From positions 558,001 to 622,000 of the forward strand of contig CANMJD010000001.1 in assembly GCA_947498155.1 (NCBI GenBank): 64,000 bases of DNA. Direction: 5' to 3'. Below are positions 35,880 to 45,698 of this stretch, piece by piece (the stretch's first letter is position 1; each line of letters begins with the position of its first letter). A program made the position numbers and the translations under genes. Source of the stretch: an uncultured Pseudoruegeria sp. GTDB taxonomy: Bacteria; Pseudomonadota; Alphaproteobacteria; Rhodobacterales; Rhodobacteraceae. Below the pieces are notes generated by a model. The model saw nothing but the letters and a program-made list of their open reading frames with translations, was not told the DNA's origin and made no database searches.

Positions 35880-36226
35880 GACACCTCCTTGATGCGCGCA
35901 TTCTTTAGCCAGCGGTCGCGATGAGGGACCGAGGCTAACAACCGGTCAATCTGCGCTTCCAGCTTCTGTTTCGGAAAAGGCGCAGCATCGATCCGCCCCC
36001 CTGCCCTGATACGCAGCCCCTGTGTGGTCTCTGTCACCTCAACCACCGGAGAAAACCCGCGCAGGTTTTGAAGCGCCCGCCACAAGTCCTGCCGGATCTG
36101 CTGCGCCAAACGCCCTTTGCGCACCAGCGGCAGGGTGGTTTCCCCCACCACATCAAACCGCGGCGGTAGTTGACGGCACAGCGTCAACTGCTGGTCGGTT
36201 CGAATGATATGCCAGTCACGCGCCAC
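35876..36226 (-). CDS. Conserved hypothetical protein downstream of pccB
   Basis: A 116-residue basic soluble protein without a recognised family. Features are DWHIIRTDQQLTLCRQLPPRFDVVGETTLPLV, a helical stretch RLAQQIRQDLWRALQNLRGF, and VTETTQGLRIRAGGRI. It starts 9 bp after the pccB stop on the same strand and overlaps the next gene, so it is very probably cotranscribed with pccB. Confidence 0.78.
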   Translation of the reverse strand: MARDWHIIRTDQQLTLCRQLPPRFDVVGETTLPLVRKGRLAQQIRQDLWRALQNLRGFSPVVEVTETTQGLRIRAGGRIDAAPFPKQKLEAQIDRLLASVPHRDRWLKNARIKEVS

Positions 36227-36235
36227 AATCTGTCC

Positions 36236-37768
36236 TTACAGCGGGATATTGTCGTGTTTTTTCCACGGGTTCTGCAGCGATTTATTGCGCAGGGAAGCAA
36301 AAGCCCGAGACACCCGACGGCGGGTGGAACGGGGCTGGATCACCTCATCGATAAAGCCTTTTTCGGCCGCCACAAAGGGATTGGCAAAACGGTCTTCGTA
36401 ATCCGCGGTACGGGCGGCGATTTTTTCGGCATCGCCCAATTCACTGCGATAAAGGATTTCGGTCGCCCCCTTGGCCCCCATCACAGCAATCTCTGCCGTC
36501 GGCCAAGCGTAATTGAAATCACCGCGCAAATGTTTGGAGGCCATCACATCATAGGCCCCGCCATAGGCTTTACGGGTAATCACGGTGACTTTGGGCACTG
36601 TTGCTTCGCCATAGGCAAACAGCAGCTTTGCGCCATGCTTGATCACACCGCCATATTCCTGACTGGTCCCCGGCAAAAAGCCCGGCACGTCAACAAGCGT
36701 GAGGATCGGAATTTCGAATGCGTCACAGAAACGTACGAAACGGGCTGCCTTACGAGAGCTATCAATATCAAGGCAGCCCGCCAGTACCATCGGCTGGTTG
36801 GCAACGACCCCAACGGTCGCGCCCTCCAAACGGATGAATCCGGTGATCATATTTTTCGCGTAGTCTTCCTGAATCTCGTAGAAATCCCCTTCGTCCGCGA
36901 CCTTATGGATTAACTCCTTCATGTCGTAGGGCGTGTTGGGATTGTCCGGGATCAGCGTATCCAAAGAGCTTTCCACCCGCCCCGGTTCATCAAAGAACGG
37001 GCGCACGGGCGGCTTTGAACGGTTGTTCAGCGGCAGGAAATCCACCAGACGACGCACTTCGGCCAGCGCTTCGACGTCATTTTCAAAGGCCCCATCCGCC
37101 ACAGAGGATTTTTTGGTATGGGTCGACGCCCCGCCCAGCTCTTCGGCGGTGACCTGTTCATTGGTCACTGTTTTCACCACATCCGGGCCGGTGACGAACA
37201 TATAGGATGTGTCTTTGACCATAAAGATAAAGTCGGTCATCGCTGGCGAATAGACAGCACCACCCGCACAGGGCCCCATGATGACTGAAATCTGCGGCAC
37301 CACGCCAGAGGCCATAATATTGCGCTGAAACACCTCGGCATAACCGGCAAGCGAGGCAACGCCTTCCTGAATGCGAGCGCCACCGGAGTCATTCAGCCCG
37401 ATCACAGGCGCGCCATTTTGCATCGCCATATCCATAATTTTACAGATTTTTTGCGCATGGGTTTCCGATAGCGATCCACCAAAGACGGTGAAATCCTGAC
37501 TAAAGACATAGACCAACCGACCGTTGATCGTACCCCAACCCGTCACCACGCCATCGCCTGCAGGGCGGTCTTTTTCCATCCCGAAGTCGGTACAGCGGTG
37601 CGCTACAAACATGTCGAACTCTTCAAAGCTGTCTTCATCCAACAGCAAATCAATGCGTTCGCGCGCGGTCAGCTTACCCTTTGCGTGCTGCGAAGCAATT
37701 CGGCGTTCTCCGCCTCCCATACGGGCCTCTTCGCGGCGGGTTTCGAGCTCTTGCAGAATATCTTTCAT
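36236..37768 (-). CDS. pccB: Propionyl-CoA carboxylase beta subunit (carboxyltransferase)
   Basis: Transfers CO2 from biotin on PccA to propionyl-CoA, giving methylmalonyl-CoA. The 510-residue product has both halves of the carboxyltransferase fold. These are [39 protein letters not shown] and [18 protein letters not shown] in the N-domain, and [30 protein letters not shown] and [12 protein letters not shown] in the C-domain. Upstream lie TTTGCA repeats, probably bound by PccR. First gene of its transcription unit. Confidence 0.97.
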   Translation of the reverse strand: MKDILQELETRREEARMGGGERRIASQHAKGKLTARERIDLLLDEDSFEEFDMFVAHRCTDFGMEKDRPAGDGVVTGWGTINGRLVYVFSQDFTVFGGSLSETHAQKICKIMDMAMQNGAPVIGLNDSGGARIQEGVASLAGYAEVFQRNIMASGVVPQISVIMGPCAGGAVYSPAMTDFIFMVKDTSYMFVTGPDVVKTVTNEQVTAEELGGASTHTKKSSVADGAFENDVEALAEVRRLVDFLPLNNRSKPPVRPFFDEPGRVESSLDTLIPDNPNTPYDMKELIHKVADEGDFYEIQEDYAKNMITGFIRLEGATVGVVANQPMVLAGCLDIDSSRKAARFVRFCDAFEIPILTLVDVPGFLPGTSQEYGGVIKHGAKLLFAYGEATVPKVTVITRKAYGGAYDVMASKHLRGDFNYAWPTAEIAVMGAKGATEILYRSELGDAEKIAARTADYEDRFANPFVAAEKGFIDEVIQPRSTRRRVSRAFASLRNKSLQNPWKKHDNIPL

Positions 37769-37865
37769 CGGGACCTCCCCTTCGGTGTTGCTTTGTTTTA
37801 AAGGCTATGAGCGTCCGAGGGAAGAAAAATCAGGCAAATTTGAATATTTCAAACGGCGACCTTAC

Positions 37866-37886
37866 TGCAAACTGCAAATATGCAAA
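37866..37886 (-). promoter_or_regulatory. Probable PccR operator upstream of pccB
   Basis: TTTGCA occurs three times on the minus strand, at 37886-37881, 37878-37873 and 37871-37866, spaced 8 and 7 bases, about 100 bp before the pccB start. PccR of Rhodobacter sphaeroides recognises TTTGCAAA-type repeats upstream of pccB, and the related RamB recognises similar ones. Confidence 0.6.
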
Positions 37887-37910
37887 CTCTCCCAAGCCTT
37901 CCACCACCCC

Positions 37911-37952
37911 TCAACCAACATTGACAATATTGGTTGACATTGACAACTGTCA
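37911..37952. repeat. Nested inverted and direct repeats upstream of the MFS gene
   Basis: TCAACCAA (37911-37918) and TTGGTTGA (37930-37937) form an 8-bp inverted repeat. CATTGACAA occurs at 37919-37927 and 37938-37946 as a direct repeat. TGACA-AC-TGTCA (37941-37952) adds a short palindrome. The cluster lies 38-80 bp before the transporter start and is likely an operator for an unidentified regulator. Confidence 0.5.
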
Positions 37953-37989
37953 GGTTCAGGAAGGAAGGGTCCCCGAAAGAAGAATGCTC

Positions 37990-39204
37990 ATGTCAAACCG
38001 CCCCACCGTCCGGTTTCTGGATCGCAGCACACCGCCCCACGTCGTTACGCTGATGCTTCTGGCCGGTGTTTCCGCCCTGAGCATGAACATCTTTCTGCCG
38101 TCGCTTCCTAATATGACGGCGCATTTCGATACTGAATACCGCCTGATCCAACTCTCTGTTGCGCTCTATCTGGGGGTCAATGCGCTTTTGCAGATCATTG
38201 TCGGCCCCATTTCGGATTTTGTCGGACGCCGCCCTGTTATTCTTGTCAGCATGGCGCTGTTTTGCCTGTTTACGCTGGGCTGTATCTACGCCCCCAACAT
38301 CGAGATTTTTCTGGTCTTCAGAATGGCCCAGGCCGTGGTTGTGACGGGTATGGTGCTCTCGCGCGCGATTGTGCGCGATATGGTCCCTCAAGCTGAAGCC
38401 GCCTCCATGATCGGTTATGTCACCATGGGGATGTCGATTATTCCGATGATCGGGCCGGCTTTTGGTGGCGTTCTGGATACGGCATTCGGCTGGCAGGCAA
38501 ACTTCTGGGTGATGTTTGCCTCCGGCGTGCTGATCCTGATCCTGAGCTGGGCCGATCTTGCCGAGACCTCCACCACCCGGGGCGCAAGCTTCAAACAGCA
38601 GTTTTCCGAATATCCCGAGTTGCTGAAATCACCGCGGTTCTGGGGTTACAGCCTGACCGCCGCCTTCTCTTCGGGCAGCTTCTTTGCCTACCTTGGCGGC
38701 GCGCCCTTTGTCGGCAGCGACGTCTACCTGCTCAGCCCCTCGGTCCTCGGGTTTTACTTCGGCGCGCCTGCCGTTGGCTATTTGGCCGGCAATTATATTT
38801 CGGGCCGGTATTCGGTCCGCTACGGCATCAACAGAATGATCCTGACCGGCACAGTGCTGACCCTGCTGGGCATGGGCACGTCCTTGACATTGTTCAATCT
38901 GGGCTTTGGGTCTGCAGAAATATTCTTTGGATTCATGACTTTTGTTGGAGTTGGCAATGGTCTGGTCCTGCCCAATGCTACCGCGGGCATGCTGTCGGTG
39001 CGCCCGCATATCGCCGGAACCGCCTCCGGCCTTGGCGGGGCGATCATGATCGGCGGGGGTGCAGCACTTTCTGCCCTTGCAGGTATATTGCTGGTCCCCG
39101 GCGCAGGGGCCTTCCCCCTGCTGTGGATCATGTTCCTGACATCGGCTTGTGCGGTTGCCAGCATTCTTTATGTGATCCGCCGCACAAAACTTGTGGCCGG
39201 TTGA
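37990..39204 (+). CDS. Bcr/CflA-family multidrug MFS transporter
   Basis: A 404-residue carrier with about 12 membrane helices. The DHA1 motif region reads GPISDFVGRRPVILVS after helix 2, with IVRDMVPQAEAASMIGYVTMGMSIIPMIGPAFGGVL in helix 4-5, both characteristic of Bcr/CflA drug:proton antiporters. The ATG at 37990 has AGAAG seven bases upstream; another in-frame ATG lies six bases earlier. It lies between pccB and pccR, on the same strand as pccR and divergent from pccB. Confidence 0.9.
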   Translation: MSNRPTVRFLDRSTPPHVVTLMLLAGVSALSMNIFLPSLPNMTAHFDTEYRLIQLSVALYLGVNALLQIIVGPISDFVGRRPVILVSMALFCLFTLGCIYAPNIEIFLVFRMAQAVVVTGMVLSRAIVRDMVPQAEAASMIGYVTMGMSIIPMIGPAFGGVLDTAFGWQANFWVMFASGVLILILSWADLAETSTTRGASFKQQFSEYPELLKSPRFWGYSLTAAFSSGSFFAYLGGAPFVGSDVYLLSPSVLGFYFGAPAVGYLAGNYISGRYSVRYGINRMILTGTVLTLLGMGTSLTLFNLGFGSAEIFFGFMTFVGVGNGLVLPNATAGMLSVRPHIAGTASGLGGAIMIGGGAALSALAGILLVPGAGAFPLLWIMFLTSACAVASILYVIRRTKLVAG

Positions 39205-39218
39205 TCCTTGCGCAATAG

Positions 39219-39257
39219 CTTTGCAAAGCCTACCAAGAGCTAAGCAAACTTGCAAAG
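39219..39257 (+). promoter_or_regulatory. Probable PccR autoregulatory operator
   Basis: CTTTGCAAAG (39219-39228) is a perfect 10-bp palindrome, and ACTTGCAAAG (39248-39257) repeats it 29 bp away with one change. Both precede the pccR start (39275) by less than 60 bp. The core TTTGCAAA is the known target of the PccR family. Confidence 0.65.
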
Positions 39258-39274
39258 ACAGGGCCACCGATCCT

Positions 39275-40678
39275 ATGGCGACACAAAAACTCTATGCGGG
39301 TGTCAAACTGCGCGAAACCCGCACCCGCCTTGGCCTGACGCAAAAATCTTTTGCCGAAAAGCTCGGGGTTTCCTTGCCCTATTTGAACCAGATGGAGAAC
39401 AACAACCGTCCGGTATCAACCGGCGTGGTGCTGGCGCTGGCTCAGGAATTCGGGTTTGACGTCACCGAACTTTCTACCGGTGATGCAGAACGTATGGTCA
39501 CAGATATGCGCGAAGCATTGGCCGATCCGGTCTTTGGTGAGACCGCCCCGCCTCTGGCCGATCTACGTCTTACCGCCTCTAATGCGCCAGCATTGGCGCG
39601 GGCCTTTCTGGAACTGCACCGCGCCTATCGACAAAATCATGAACGTCTTGCCTCCCTGGACGAGGCCTTGGGTCGCGAAGACGCCCGCCTTCAGGCCAGC
39701 CCCTGGGAAGAGGTCCGCGACTTCTTTCACTATTGCGACAATTACATCGATGCCGTGGATCATGCGGCCGAACATTTTGTCTGCCCAGATGGAACCAGCA
39801 AAGACCCCGAGACCTGTGCCTTAGAAGCGCTGGAACAGCACGGTATATCCGTAGAATATCAAACAGGTGGCGGATTGAGGGGCTATGACGCAGACAGCCT
39901 GACCCTTGTGCTCTCCGCCAGCGCCGCCCCCGCAACTCGCCGTTTTCAGCTGCTGCACCAATATGCGCTGATTGCACAAAACGATCTTTTGGAAGCAACG
40001 CTGGATCTTGCCCGTTTTCAAAGCGAGGCCGCCCGCAGCATCGCAAAAATCGGTCTGGCAAATTACTTTGCCGGGGCGGCACTTCTGCCCTATCGGGCTT
40101 TTCTAGGGGCCGCCAAAACCACCCGTCATGATTTGGAACGCCTGTGCCAAATGTTCGGGGCTTCACTGGAACAAGTGGCCCATCGCCTGTCCACCCTGCA
40201 ACGTCCCGGCGCGAAAGGCCTGCCCTTTTTCTTTGTGGTGGTGGATCAGGCCGGCACAATCACCAAACGCCACTCTGCGACTTTGCTGCAGTTCGCGCGA
40301 TTTGGCGGGGCGTGTCCGCTCTGGAATGTACACCGCGCCTTTGAAACACCCGGGCAGTTCCTGCGCCAGCTGGCCGAAACCCCGGACGGTGTACGCTATT
40401 TCTGCCTTGCCCGCGCGATCTCAAAATCCGGAGGATCGTTCAAAGCGCCCGTGCGACGCTATGCCATTGGTCTGGGTTGCGATGTCAAACATGCGGCCGA
40501 TGTGGTTTATGCAGATGATCTGGACACTTCAAATAGCGCCGCCTTTGAACCGATCGGGATCTCCTGTCGCATCTGCGAAAGGCCCGATTGCCACCAGCGA
40601 TCCGTCCCGCCCCTAGAACGCAAACTCACCGTCGATTTTGACCATCGCGGCACGCTCCCCTATCGGATCGACAGCTGA
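39275..40678 (+). CDS. pccR: Short-chain acyl-CoA regulator PccR (ScfR family)
   Basis: A 467-residue regulator. The N-terminal XRE helix-turn-helix at about 8-65 is KLRETRTRLGLTQKSFAEKLGVSLPYLNQMENNNR. An IrrE/DUF955-like central part (RRFQLLHQYALIAQ, ARSIAKIGLANYFAGAALLPY) and a C-terminal domain with a CRICERPDCHQR cysteine cluster follow. This matches the ScfR group (RamB, PccR), in which the C-terminal part senses acyl-CoA. Proximity to pccB and the TTTGCAAA repeats point to PccR. A predicted longer upstream start overlaps the MFS gene and has no support. Confidence 0.92.
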   Translation: MATQKLYAGVKLRETRTRLGLTQKSFAEKLGVSLPYLNQMENNNRPVSTGVVLALAQEFGFDVTELSTGDAERMVTDMREALADPVFGETAPPLADLRLTASNAPALARAFLELHRAYRQNHERLASLDEALGREDARLQASPWEEVRDFFHYCDNYIDAVDHAAEHFVCPDGTSKDPETCALEALEQHGISVEYQTGGGLRGYDADSLTLVLSASAAPATRRFQLLHQYALIAQNDLLEATLDLARFQSEAARSIAKIGLANYFAGAALLPYRAFLGAAKTTRHDLERLCQMFGASLEQVAHRLSTLQRPGAKGLPFFFVVVDQAGTITKRHSATLLQFARFGGACPLWNVHRAFETPGQFLRQLAETPDGVRYFCLARAISKSGGSFKAPVRRYAIGLGCDVKHAADVVYADDLDTSNSAAFEPIGISCRICERPDCHQRSVPPLERKLTVDFDHRGTLPYRIDS

Positions 40679-40683
40679 TCGAA

Positions 40684-40737
40684 ACTTTGTTCGACAAATA
40701 TCCCGGGGGAGGCCCAACGGGCCGGGGGCAGCACCCC
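40684..40737 (-). repeat. REP-like extragenic repeat, copy A
   Basis: A 54-bp GC-rich element immediately after pccR, read on the minus strand. It matches the element at 48621-48674 at 48 of 54 positions by my count. It contains GGCCC-gtt-GGGCC and CTCCCCCGGGATATTTG, which can fold into two small hairpins. Confidence 0.75.
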
Positions 40738-40744
40738 AAAACGC

Positions 40745-40796
40745 AAAAAGGCGCCGCAGCAGGAAAAGGACATAACCCGCCGCGGCGCCCCTTTTC
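40745..40796. terminator. Bidirectional terminator between pccR and a DUF465 gene
   Basis: Inverted repeat GGCGCCGC (40750-40757) and GCGGCGCC (40782-40789), flanked by AAAAA on one side and CCCTTTTC on the other. The 24-base loop is long. It lies between convergent genes and has T runs in both directions. Confidence 0.65.
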
Positions 40797-40811
40797 AGAG
40801 CAGATTGAATA

Positions 40812-41054
40812 CTATCCTGCAGTACTCAACATGCCCCAAATCTCATCCTTGAGCGCCATACGCTGCTTGCGTAGCTCTGCCTCATGCAGATCATCTGTGG
40901 GTTCCACATTCGTCTCCGCCCGATGCACGTCGCGGTTAACGGTGTGATAGGCGTCGACCAGCTTGGCAAAATGCGCGTCTTCCTGTTTCAGACGGCTGAT
41001 AACATCCACTTTATCCGGAAATTCTTCGGCAAGTTCGTGGGGCGTGTGGGACAT
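40812..41054 (-). CDS. DUF465 family small protein
   Basis: An 80-residue helical protein. From the ATG at 41054 with GAGGAGA upstream it reads MSHTPHELAEEFPDKVDVI, then HFAKLVDAYHTVNRDVHRAE and LRKQRMALKDEIWGML, the YdcH/DUF465 pattern of two antiparallel coiled helices. A second DUF465 protein is at 63595-63813. Function unknown. The annotation rests on the characteristic heptads and the Leu/Lys-rich end. Confidence 0.88.
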   Translation of the reverse strand: MSHTPHELAEEFPDKVDVISRLKQEDAHFAKLVDAYHTVNRDVHRAETNVEPTDDLHEAELRKQRMALKDEIWGMLSTAG

Positions 41055-41131
41055 TTGCGATCTCCTCAGGTTCTTGTTCACCAACAACCTAGGTCACCCT
41101 AAAACGTCGCACTTTGATCCGGATCAATACG

Positions 41132-41779
41132 TTAGCGTTTTGCCGCACGCCAGCCGGCGGCACGGGCTTGGGCTTCTGTTTCAAAGCACCGCTCGCCTTT
41201 ACCGGTATGAATTCGGGTTTGTTCATAATAATCCTGACCCGGCATGTGATAGATTTTGCCGCCGCTGGAAATATTACCTTTGATCCGGCACGTCTTATCC
41301 GTCGTTGTTGTGCCTTTTGCCCGAAAGGAAGACGGCGCTTCAGCTTTGCCCGACCAGATGCCGCGCTGCTTCAAAAACGCCTCTTTTTCTACCCCAACAT
41401 AGTCGAGCGAATATTTCCGATAGGCAAATGCCGCCCCGGAGGCGACCATTTCCGCAGCCACATCCTTTCCATCGGCAAAACACCGCGCCACCGTGCGGCC
41501 ATAGCGATCCTTGCTAAGCGCATCACAGCGAAGCGGCCCAAGAGCGACAATTTCCTGCAACCGGCTTTGGGCCCAGATGCCGCACCGCCATTGTGCCCCA
41601 TCCCCGTTAAGACAGGGTTGCGATTTTTCTGGTGCATCAATGCCAAAAAGCCGGATACGTTCTCCCGCGATGGTCAGGGTATCACCATCCACTACCCGCA
41701 CGACTTGGTGCTGAGACAGGGCCAGATTCGGCGGGAGCGCGGCTATCGCGCTCAAAAGACAAAAGAAAAGGACACGCAT
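41132..41779 (-). CDS. Secreted staphylococcal-nuclease-like protein with sunset-type C-terminus
   Basis: A 215-residue product with a signal peptide (about 1-23). The SNase fold has the catalytic residues in place: VVDGDTLTI, then RLFGIDAPE (Arg and Glu), and KDRYGRTVARC (second Arg). The C-terminal 50 residues (CRIKGNISSGGKIYH, PGQDYYEQTRI, GERCFETEAQARAAGWR) match a short cysteine-containing module often found behind SNase domains in secreted nucleases. ATG at 41779 follows AAGGA at a good distance; an ATG six bases upstream is too close to it. It stands alone. Confidence 0.85.
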   Translation of the reverse strand: MRVLFFCLLSAIAALPPNLALSQHQVVRVVDGDTLTIAGERIRLFGIDAPEKSQPCLNGDGAQWRCGIWAQSRLQEIVALGPLRCDALSKDRYGRTVARCFADGKDVAAEMVASGAAFAYRKYSLDYVGVEKEAFLKQRGIWSGKAEAPSSFRAKGTTTTDKTCRIKGNISSGGKIYHMPGQDYYEQTRIHTGKGERCFETEAQARAAGWRAAKR

Positions 41780-41845
41780 AGGCATGTCCTTAACAGGCGG
41801 GTTGAAACCACCACAAGTGCAAAGCAAATATTGATTAAGAATTGG

Positions 41846-43507
41846 TTAACGTTGGGCGGTTTTCCACCTTGGGTTAATCCAAGGCGTTTCATTTGCCGCC
41901 GCTAATGTGCCTTTCCCGAGGATGTGATCGCTGGCTTTTTCGCCCACCATGATCGACGGGCCGTTCAAATTGCCATTGGTGATCTGCGGAAAAATTGAAC
42001 TATCTGCCACCCGCAGCCCGTCTATGCCAATCACCCGACAGTCTGGATCCACGACCGCCATCGGATCATCCACCCGACCCATTTTGCAGGTCCCGCAGGG
42101 GTGATAGGCGCTTTCAGCATGCTCCCTAATGGCTGCATCCAACTCTTCATCGCTTTGATAATCTGCGCCGGGCTGGATTTCACTTTTAACAAAGGGGGCA
42201 AAAGCCTCTTGGGCGAAAATCTCTCGGGTCAGGCGGATGCATTGCCTGAAATCCTGCCAGTCCTGTTCCGTCGACATGTAATTGAACCGGATTTTTGGCG
42301 CCACTAACGGATCGCTTGAGGCCAGCGTAACCTCCCCGCGCGAGGGTGAGCGCATGGGGCCGACATGGGCCTGAAACCCGTGGCCTTCGGCAGCCGCCTG
42401 CCCGTCATAGCGCACCGCCATAGGCAGAAAATGATACTGAATATCCGGATATTTCACCCCCGCTTTTGAGCGGATAAACCCCGTGCTTTCAAACTGGTTG
42501 CTGGCCCCGAGACCGGATTTGGTAAACAGCCACTGCGCCCCGATGACGGCTTTGGAGATGAGGTTCCAATATTTATATAGCGTAATCGGCTGGCTGGCAG
42601 CCATCTGGATGTACATTTCCAGATGATCCTGCAGGTTTTTTCCCACCCCTGCCCGATCCGCAACCACATCAATGCCGTGGGCGGTAAGTTCGGCGGCAGG
42701 GCCGATTCCCGATAACATCAGCAATTTGGGCGAATTGATTGAAGACGCGGCAATAATCACCTCGCGACGGGCTTGGATAATTTCAACCTTGCTACCGATT
42801 TTGACTTCTACACCGGTTGCACGCTTGTCCTTGATAACAATTTTCTGGGCCAATCCGCGCAGGACGGTGCAATTGTCCCGCTTTAAGGCCGGTTTCAAAT
42901 AGGCATTGGCTGCCGACCAGCGCCGCCCTTTCCAGACGGTTTGCTCCATTGGGCCAAAGCCCTCTTGTTTTTCGCCGTTGTAATCGTCGGTCATCTCATA
43001 TCCGGCCTGCACCCCCGCTTTGACAAAGGCCGCAAAGAGCGGATTTTCACGGGGCCCGCGCGAGACATGCAGCGGCCCATCAGATCCGCGCCAGACTGGA
43101 TCACCACCATGACCGCCATCATGCCAGCACTCCATCCGTTTGAAATAGGGCAGCACATCGGCGTAGCCCCAGCCCGAGGCACCGGCCTCCACCCAGTGAT
43201 CAAAATCACAGGCGTGACCGCGCACATAGACCATGCCGTTGATCGAGGAGGACCCACCAATCACCTTGCCGCGCGGAGTCGCTAGTCGCCGGTTGTTCAA
43301 ATGCTGCTCTGGCTCGGATTGAAACCCCCAATCATAAAGCGGCATATTCATCGGATAGGACAGCGCCGCCGGCATTTGGATGAACGGGCCCACATCAGAC
43401 CCCCCATGTTCAATGACGATAACAGAGGCTCCGCTTTCGCTGAGCCGATAGGCCATAGCACAGCCCGCAGAGCCAGCACCCACAATTACAAAATCCGCTT
43501 CCATCAA
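41846..43507 (-). CDS. betA: Choline dehydrogenase
   Basis: FAD-dependent GMC-family oxidoreductase that oxidises choline to betaine aldehyde. The 553-residue product has FAD-binding [13 protein letters not shown] at residues 10-22, GMC signature 1 ([21 protein letters not shown]) and signature 2 ([16 protein letters not shown]). The C-terminal active-site region reads [12 protein letters not shown] and [10 protein letters not shown]. Third gene of betIBA, 60 bp behind betB. Together with BetB it makes glycine betaine. Confidence 0.96.
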   Translation of the reverse strand: MMEADFVIVGAGSAGCAMAYRLSESGASVIVIEHGGSDVGPFIQMPAALSYPMNMPLYDWGFQSEPEQHLNNRRLATPRGKVIGGSSSINGMVYVRGHACDFDHWVEAGASGWGYADVLPYFKRMECWHDGGHGGDPVWRGSDGPLHVSRGPRENPLFAAFVKAGVQAGYEMTDDYNGEKQEGFGPMEQTVWKGRRWSAANAYLKPALKRDNCTVLRGLAQKIVIKDKRATGVEVKIGSKVEIIQARREVIIAASSINSPKLLMLSGIGPAAELTAHGIDVVADRAGVGKNLQDHLEMYIQMAASQPITLYKYWNLISKAVIGAQWLFTKSGLGASNQFESTGFIRSKAGVKYPDIQYHFLPMAVRYDGQAAAEGHGFQAHVGPMRSPSRGEVTLASSDPLVAPKIRFNYMSTEQDWQDFRQCIRLTREIFAQEAFAPFVKSEIQPGADYQSDEELDAAIREHAESAYHPCGTCKMGRVDDPMAVVDPDCRVIGIDGLRVADSSIFPQITNGNLNGPSIMVGEKASDHILGKGTLAAANETPWINPRWKTAQR

Positions 43508-43567
43508 GGCGTTATCCCAGAGTATTCATGTTGTTAAGCTGCCTGTGACGGACAGCGACTTACCGAC

Positions 43568-45025
43568 CTAAAAAGGCGACTCTACTTTGCCCATGCGCAC
43601 ATAGACCGATTTCATCTGGCTATAATGCTCGATCGCCCCTTTAGAGTTTTCGCGCCCGACACCGGACATTTTCACGCCGCCAAAGGGCGCTTCGACGGGG
43701 GCATCATTGTAGGAGTTGATAAAACAACTGCCTGCCTCCAACTGCCCGATCACCCGATGGGCGCACTGGATATCTTTGGTAAACACCCCTGCCGACAACC
43801 CGAATTCCGTGGCATTGGCCCGCTGGATGACCTCTTCTTCGCTGTCAAAATCAAGGACCGCCATGACGGGACCGAAAATCTCTTCGCGGGCGATCACCAT
43901 ATCGTCGGTCACGTCTGAAAACACGGTTGGCTGCAAATAAAACCCTGCGCGATCAAGCCGCGCACCGCCATAGGTCAGGGTTGCACCGCCCTCTTTGCCT
44001 TTGGCGATATAGCCGAGCACAATATCCATCTGCGCCTCAGAAACCATTGGCCCGAAGCTAGTGGTCTCTTCCATCGGATCGCCAATCACCGCCGTGGCAA
44101 GGCGTTCTGTCAGCCGCTTCAAAAAGGCTTCCTTGATGCCCGCTTGCACAAAGACCCGCGTGCCATTGGAACAGACCTGACCAGAGGAATAAAAATTGCC
44201 CAGAATGGCCCCGCCCACAGCATCCTCAATGTCGGCGTCGTCAAAAATGACCAGCGGCGACTTGCCGCCCAGCTCCATCGTGACATGTTTCATGCCCGCC
44301 GCCGCTGCCGCATACACCTTACGGCCTGTCGGCACCGACCCCGTGAGCGACACTTTATCCACCCGCGCATCTTCCACCAACGCAGCACCGACATGGCCAT
44401 AGCCCTGCACAACATTATAAACGCCCGCAGGCAAGCCAGATTCATGCAGGATTTCGGCAACTTTCAGCGCGCAAAGCGGCGTGGTTTCAGACGGTTTAAA
44501 CACCATCGCGTTCCCGCAGGCCAAAGCAGGCGCGCCTTTCCAGCAGGCAATCTGGGTCGGATAATTCCACGCCCCGATACCGACACAAACCCCCAGCGGT
44601 TCACGCACCGTATAGACCCAATCTTCGCCTAGCTGGATATGCTCTCCGGTCAAGCTGCCCGCCAGCCCGCCAAAATATTCCAAGGCATCCGCGCCGCTGG
44701 TGGCATCGACATATAGGGTTTCCTGCATCGGTTTACCCGTATCCAGCGTTTCCAACTGCGACAGTTCGTGGTTGCGATCGCGGATGATGTCGGCGGCACG
44801 GCGCAGCACGCGGCCGCGTTCGGTTCCACTCATTGCAGCCCAGGTTTTCTGACCGGCTTTGGCAGACTCAAGCGCCTGTTCGATGATGGCGGGTGTCGCA
44901 GAGTGCACCTGAGCGATTTTTTGACCTGTGGCGGCATAAATCACATCGATCAGTGCCCCGTCGGTATCTTCGACATAGTGGCCATTGATGAAATGGCTCG
45001 CCACGGGCTGAGCGGAGACTGTCAT
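43568..45025 (-). CDS. betB: Betaine aldehyde dehydrogenase
   Basis: NAD(P)-dependent dehydrogenase that converts betaine aldehyde to glycine betaine. Its 485 residues include the aldehyde dehydrogenase motifs: [35 protein letters not shown] with catalytic Glu, and the active-site Cys in [14 protein letters not shown]. The C-terminal [24 protein letters not shown] is typical of BetB. It lies between betI and betA. Confidence 0.96.
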   Translation of the reverse strand: MTVSAQPVASHFINGHYVEDTDGALIDVIYAATGQKIAQVHSATPAIIEQALESAKAGQKTWAAMSGTERGRVLRRAADIIRDRNHELSQLETLDTGKPMQETLYVDATSGADALEYFGGLAGSLTGEHIQLGEDWVYTVREPLGVCVGIGAWNYPTQIACWKGAPALACGNAMVFKPSETTPLCALKVAEILHESGLPAGVYNVVQGYGHVGAALVEDARVDKVSLTGSVPTGRKVYAAAAAGMKHVTMELGGKSPLVIFDDADIEDAVGGAILGNFYSSGQVCSNGTRVFVQAGIKEAFLKRLTERLATAVIGDPMEETTSFGPMVSEAQMDIVLGYIAKGKEGGATLTYGGARLDRAGFYLQPTVFSDVTDDMVIAREEIFGPVMAVLDFDSEEEVIQRANATEFGLSAGVFTKDIQCAHRVIGQLEAGSCFINSYNDAPVEAPFGGVKMSGVGRENSKGAIEHYSQMKSVYVRMGKVESPF

Positions 45026-45066
45026 GTTTTCAGACCTTTGTAGTGTAGAGTTCAGGCGGCACCGCG

Positions 45067-45654
45067 TCAGGCGCGGGTGGCTTGTTCGATTTCAAGAGTG
45101 AGGCAGCGCACAAGCTGATCGACCGCTTTGGTTGGGTCCATCGGTGTCGCGCCCAAAGCGTGGCGCAAGTACAAACCGTCAATCAGGGCAGCGAGCCGTT
45201 CAGCCACATCCTGCGCGCGATCCCCCACCAAGGGCCGGAGATTCGCCACCAGATTAGACCTGAGTCGGCGATGATAGACCGTCAAAAGCCGCTTGGCGGC
45301 AGGATTATTCTGCGATTGCACATAAAAATTCAACCATGCTGAAATGACCGTCTGGTCAAATTGGCTTGGTGAAAAGCTGGCCGCGATGATGGCTTCCAGT
45401 CGGGCCATCGGCAAGGTTTGGCGGGACAAGGCACCGCGCACCTCTTTGCCATAAGCGGTAAGGATATAACGCATTGCCGCCAGAAAAATCTGTTCCTTGC
45501 CGCCAAAATAATGATGGGCCAAGGCGCTGGATACACCGGCGCGCTTTGCGATGCGAGAGACCGTCACATCCAAAGACCCCGCCTGCCCGATCTCGGCAAT
45601 CGTTGCCTGAACCAAAGCTTCGCGTCGAATTGGCTCCATTCCGATTTTTGGCAT
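45067..45654 (-). CDS. betI: Transcriptional repressor BetI (TetR family)
   Basis: Choline-responsive repressor of the bet operon. The 195-residue product from the ATG at 45654 (GGAG six bases upstream) begins [19 protein letters not shown]. The TetR helix-turn-helix at about 20-60 reads [27 protein letters not shown]. The C-terminal part is the BetI-type ligand domain. An operator-like palindrome lies between this gene and choX. Confidence 0.93.
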   Translation of the reverse strand: MPKIGMEPIRREALVQATIAEIGQAGSLDVTVSRIAKRAGVSSALAHHYFGGKEQIFLAAMRYILTAYGKEVRGALSRQTLPMARLEAIIAASFSPSQFDQTVISAWLNFYVQSQNNPAAKRLLTVYHRRLRSNLVANLRPLVGDRAQDVAERLAALIDGLYLRHALGATPMDPTKAVDQLVRCLTLEIEQATRA

Positions 45655-45698
45655 GTTATACTCCAAATCACTTGCTTATCAGACTGTGTTGATTTTTA

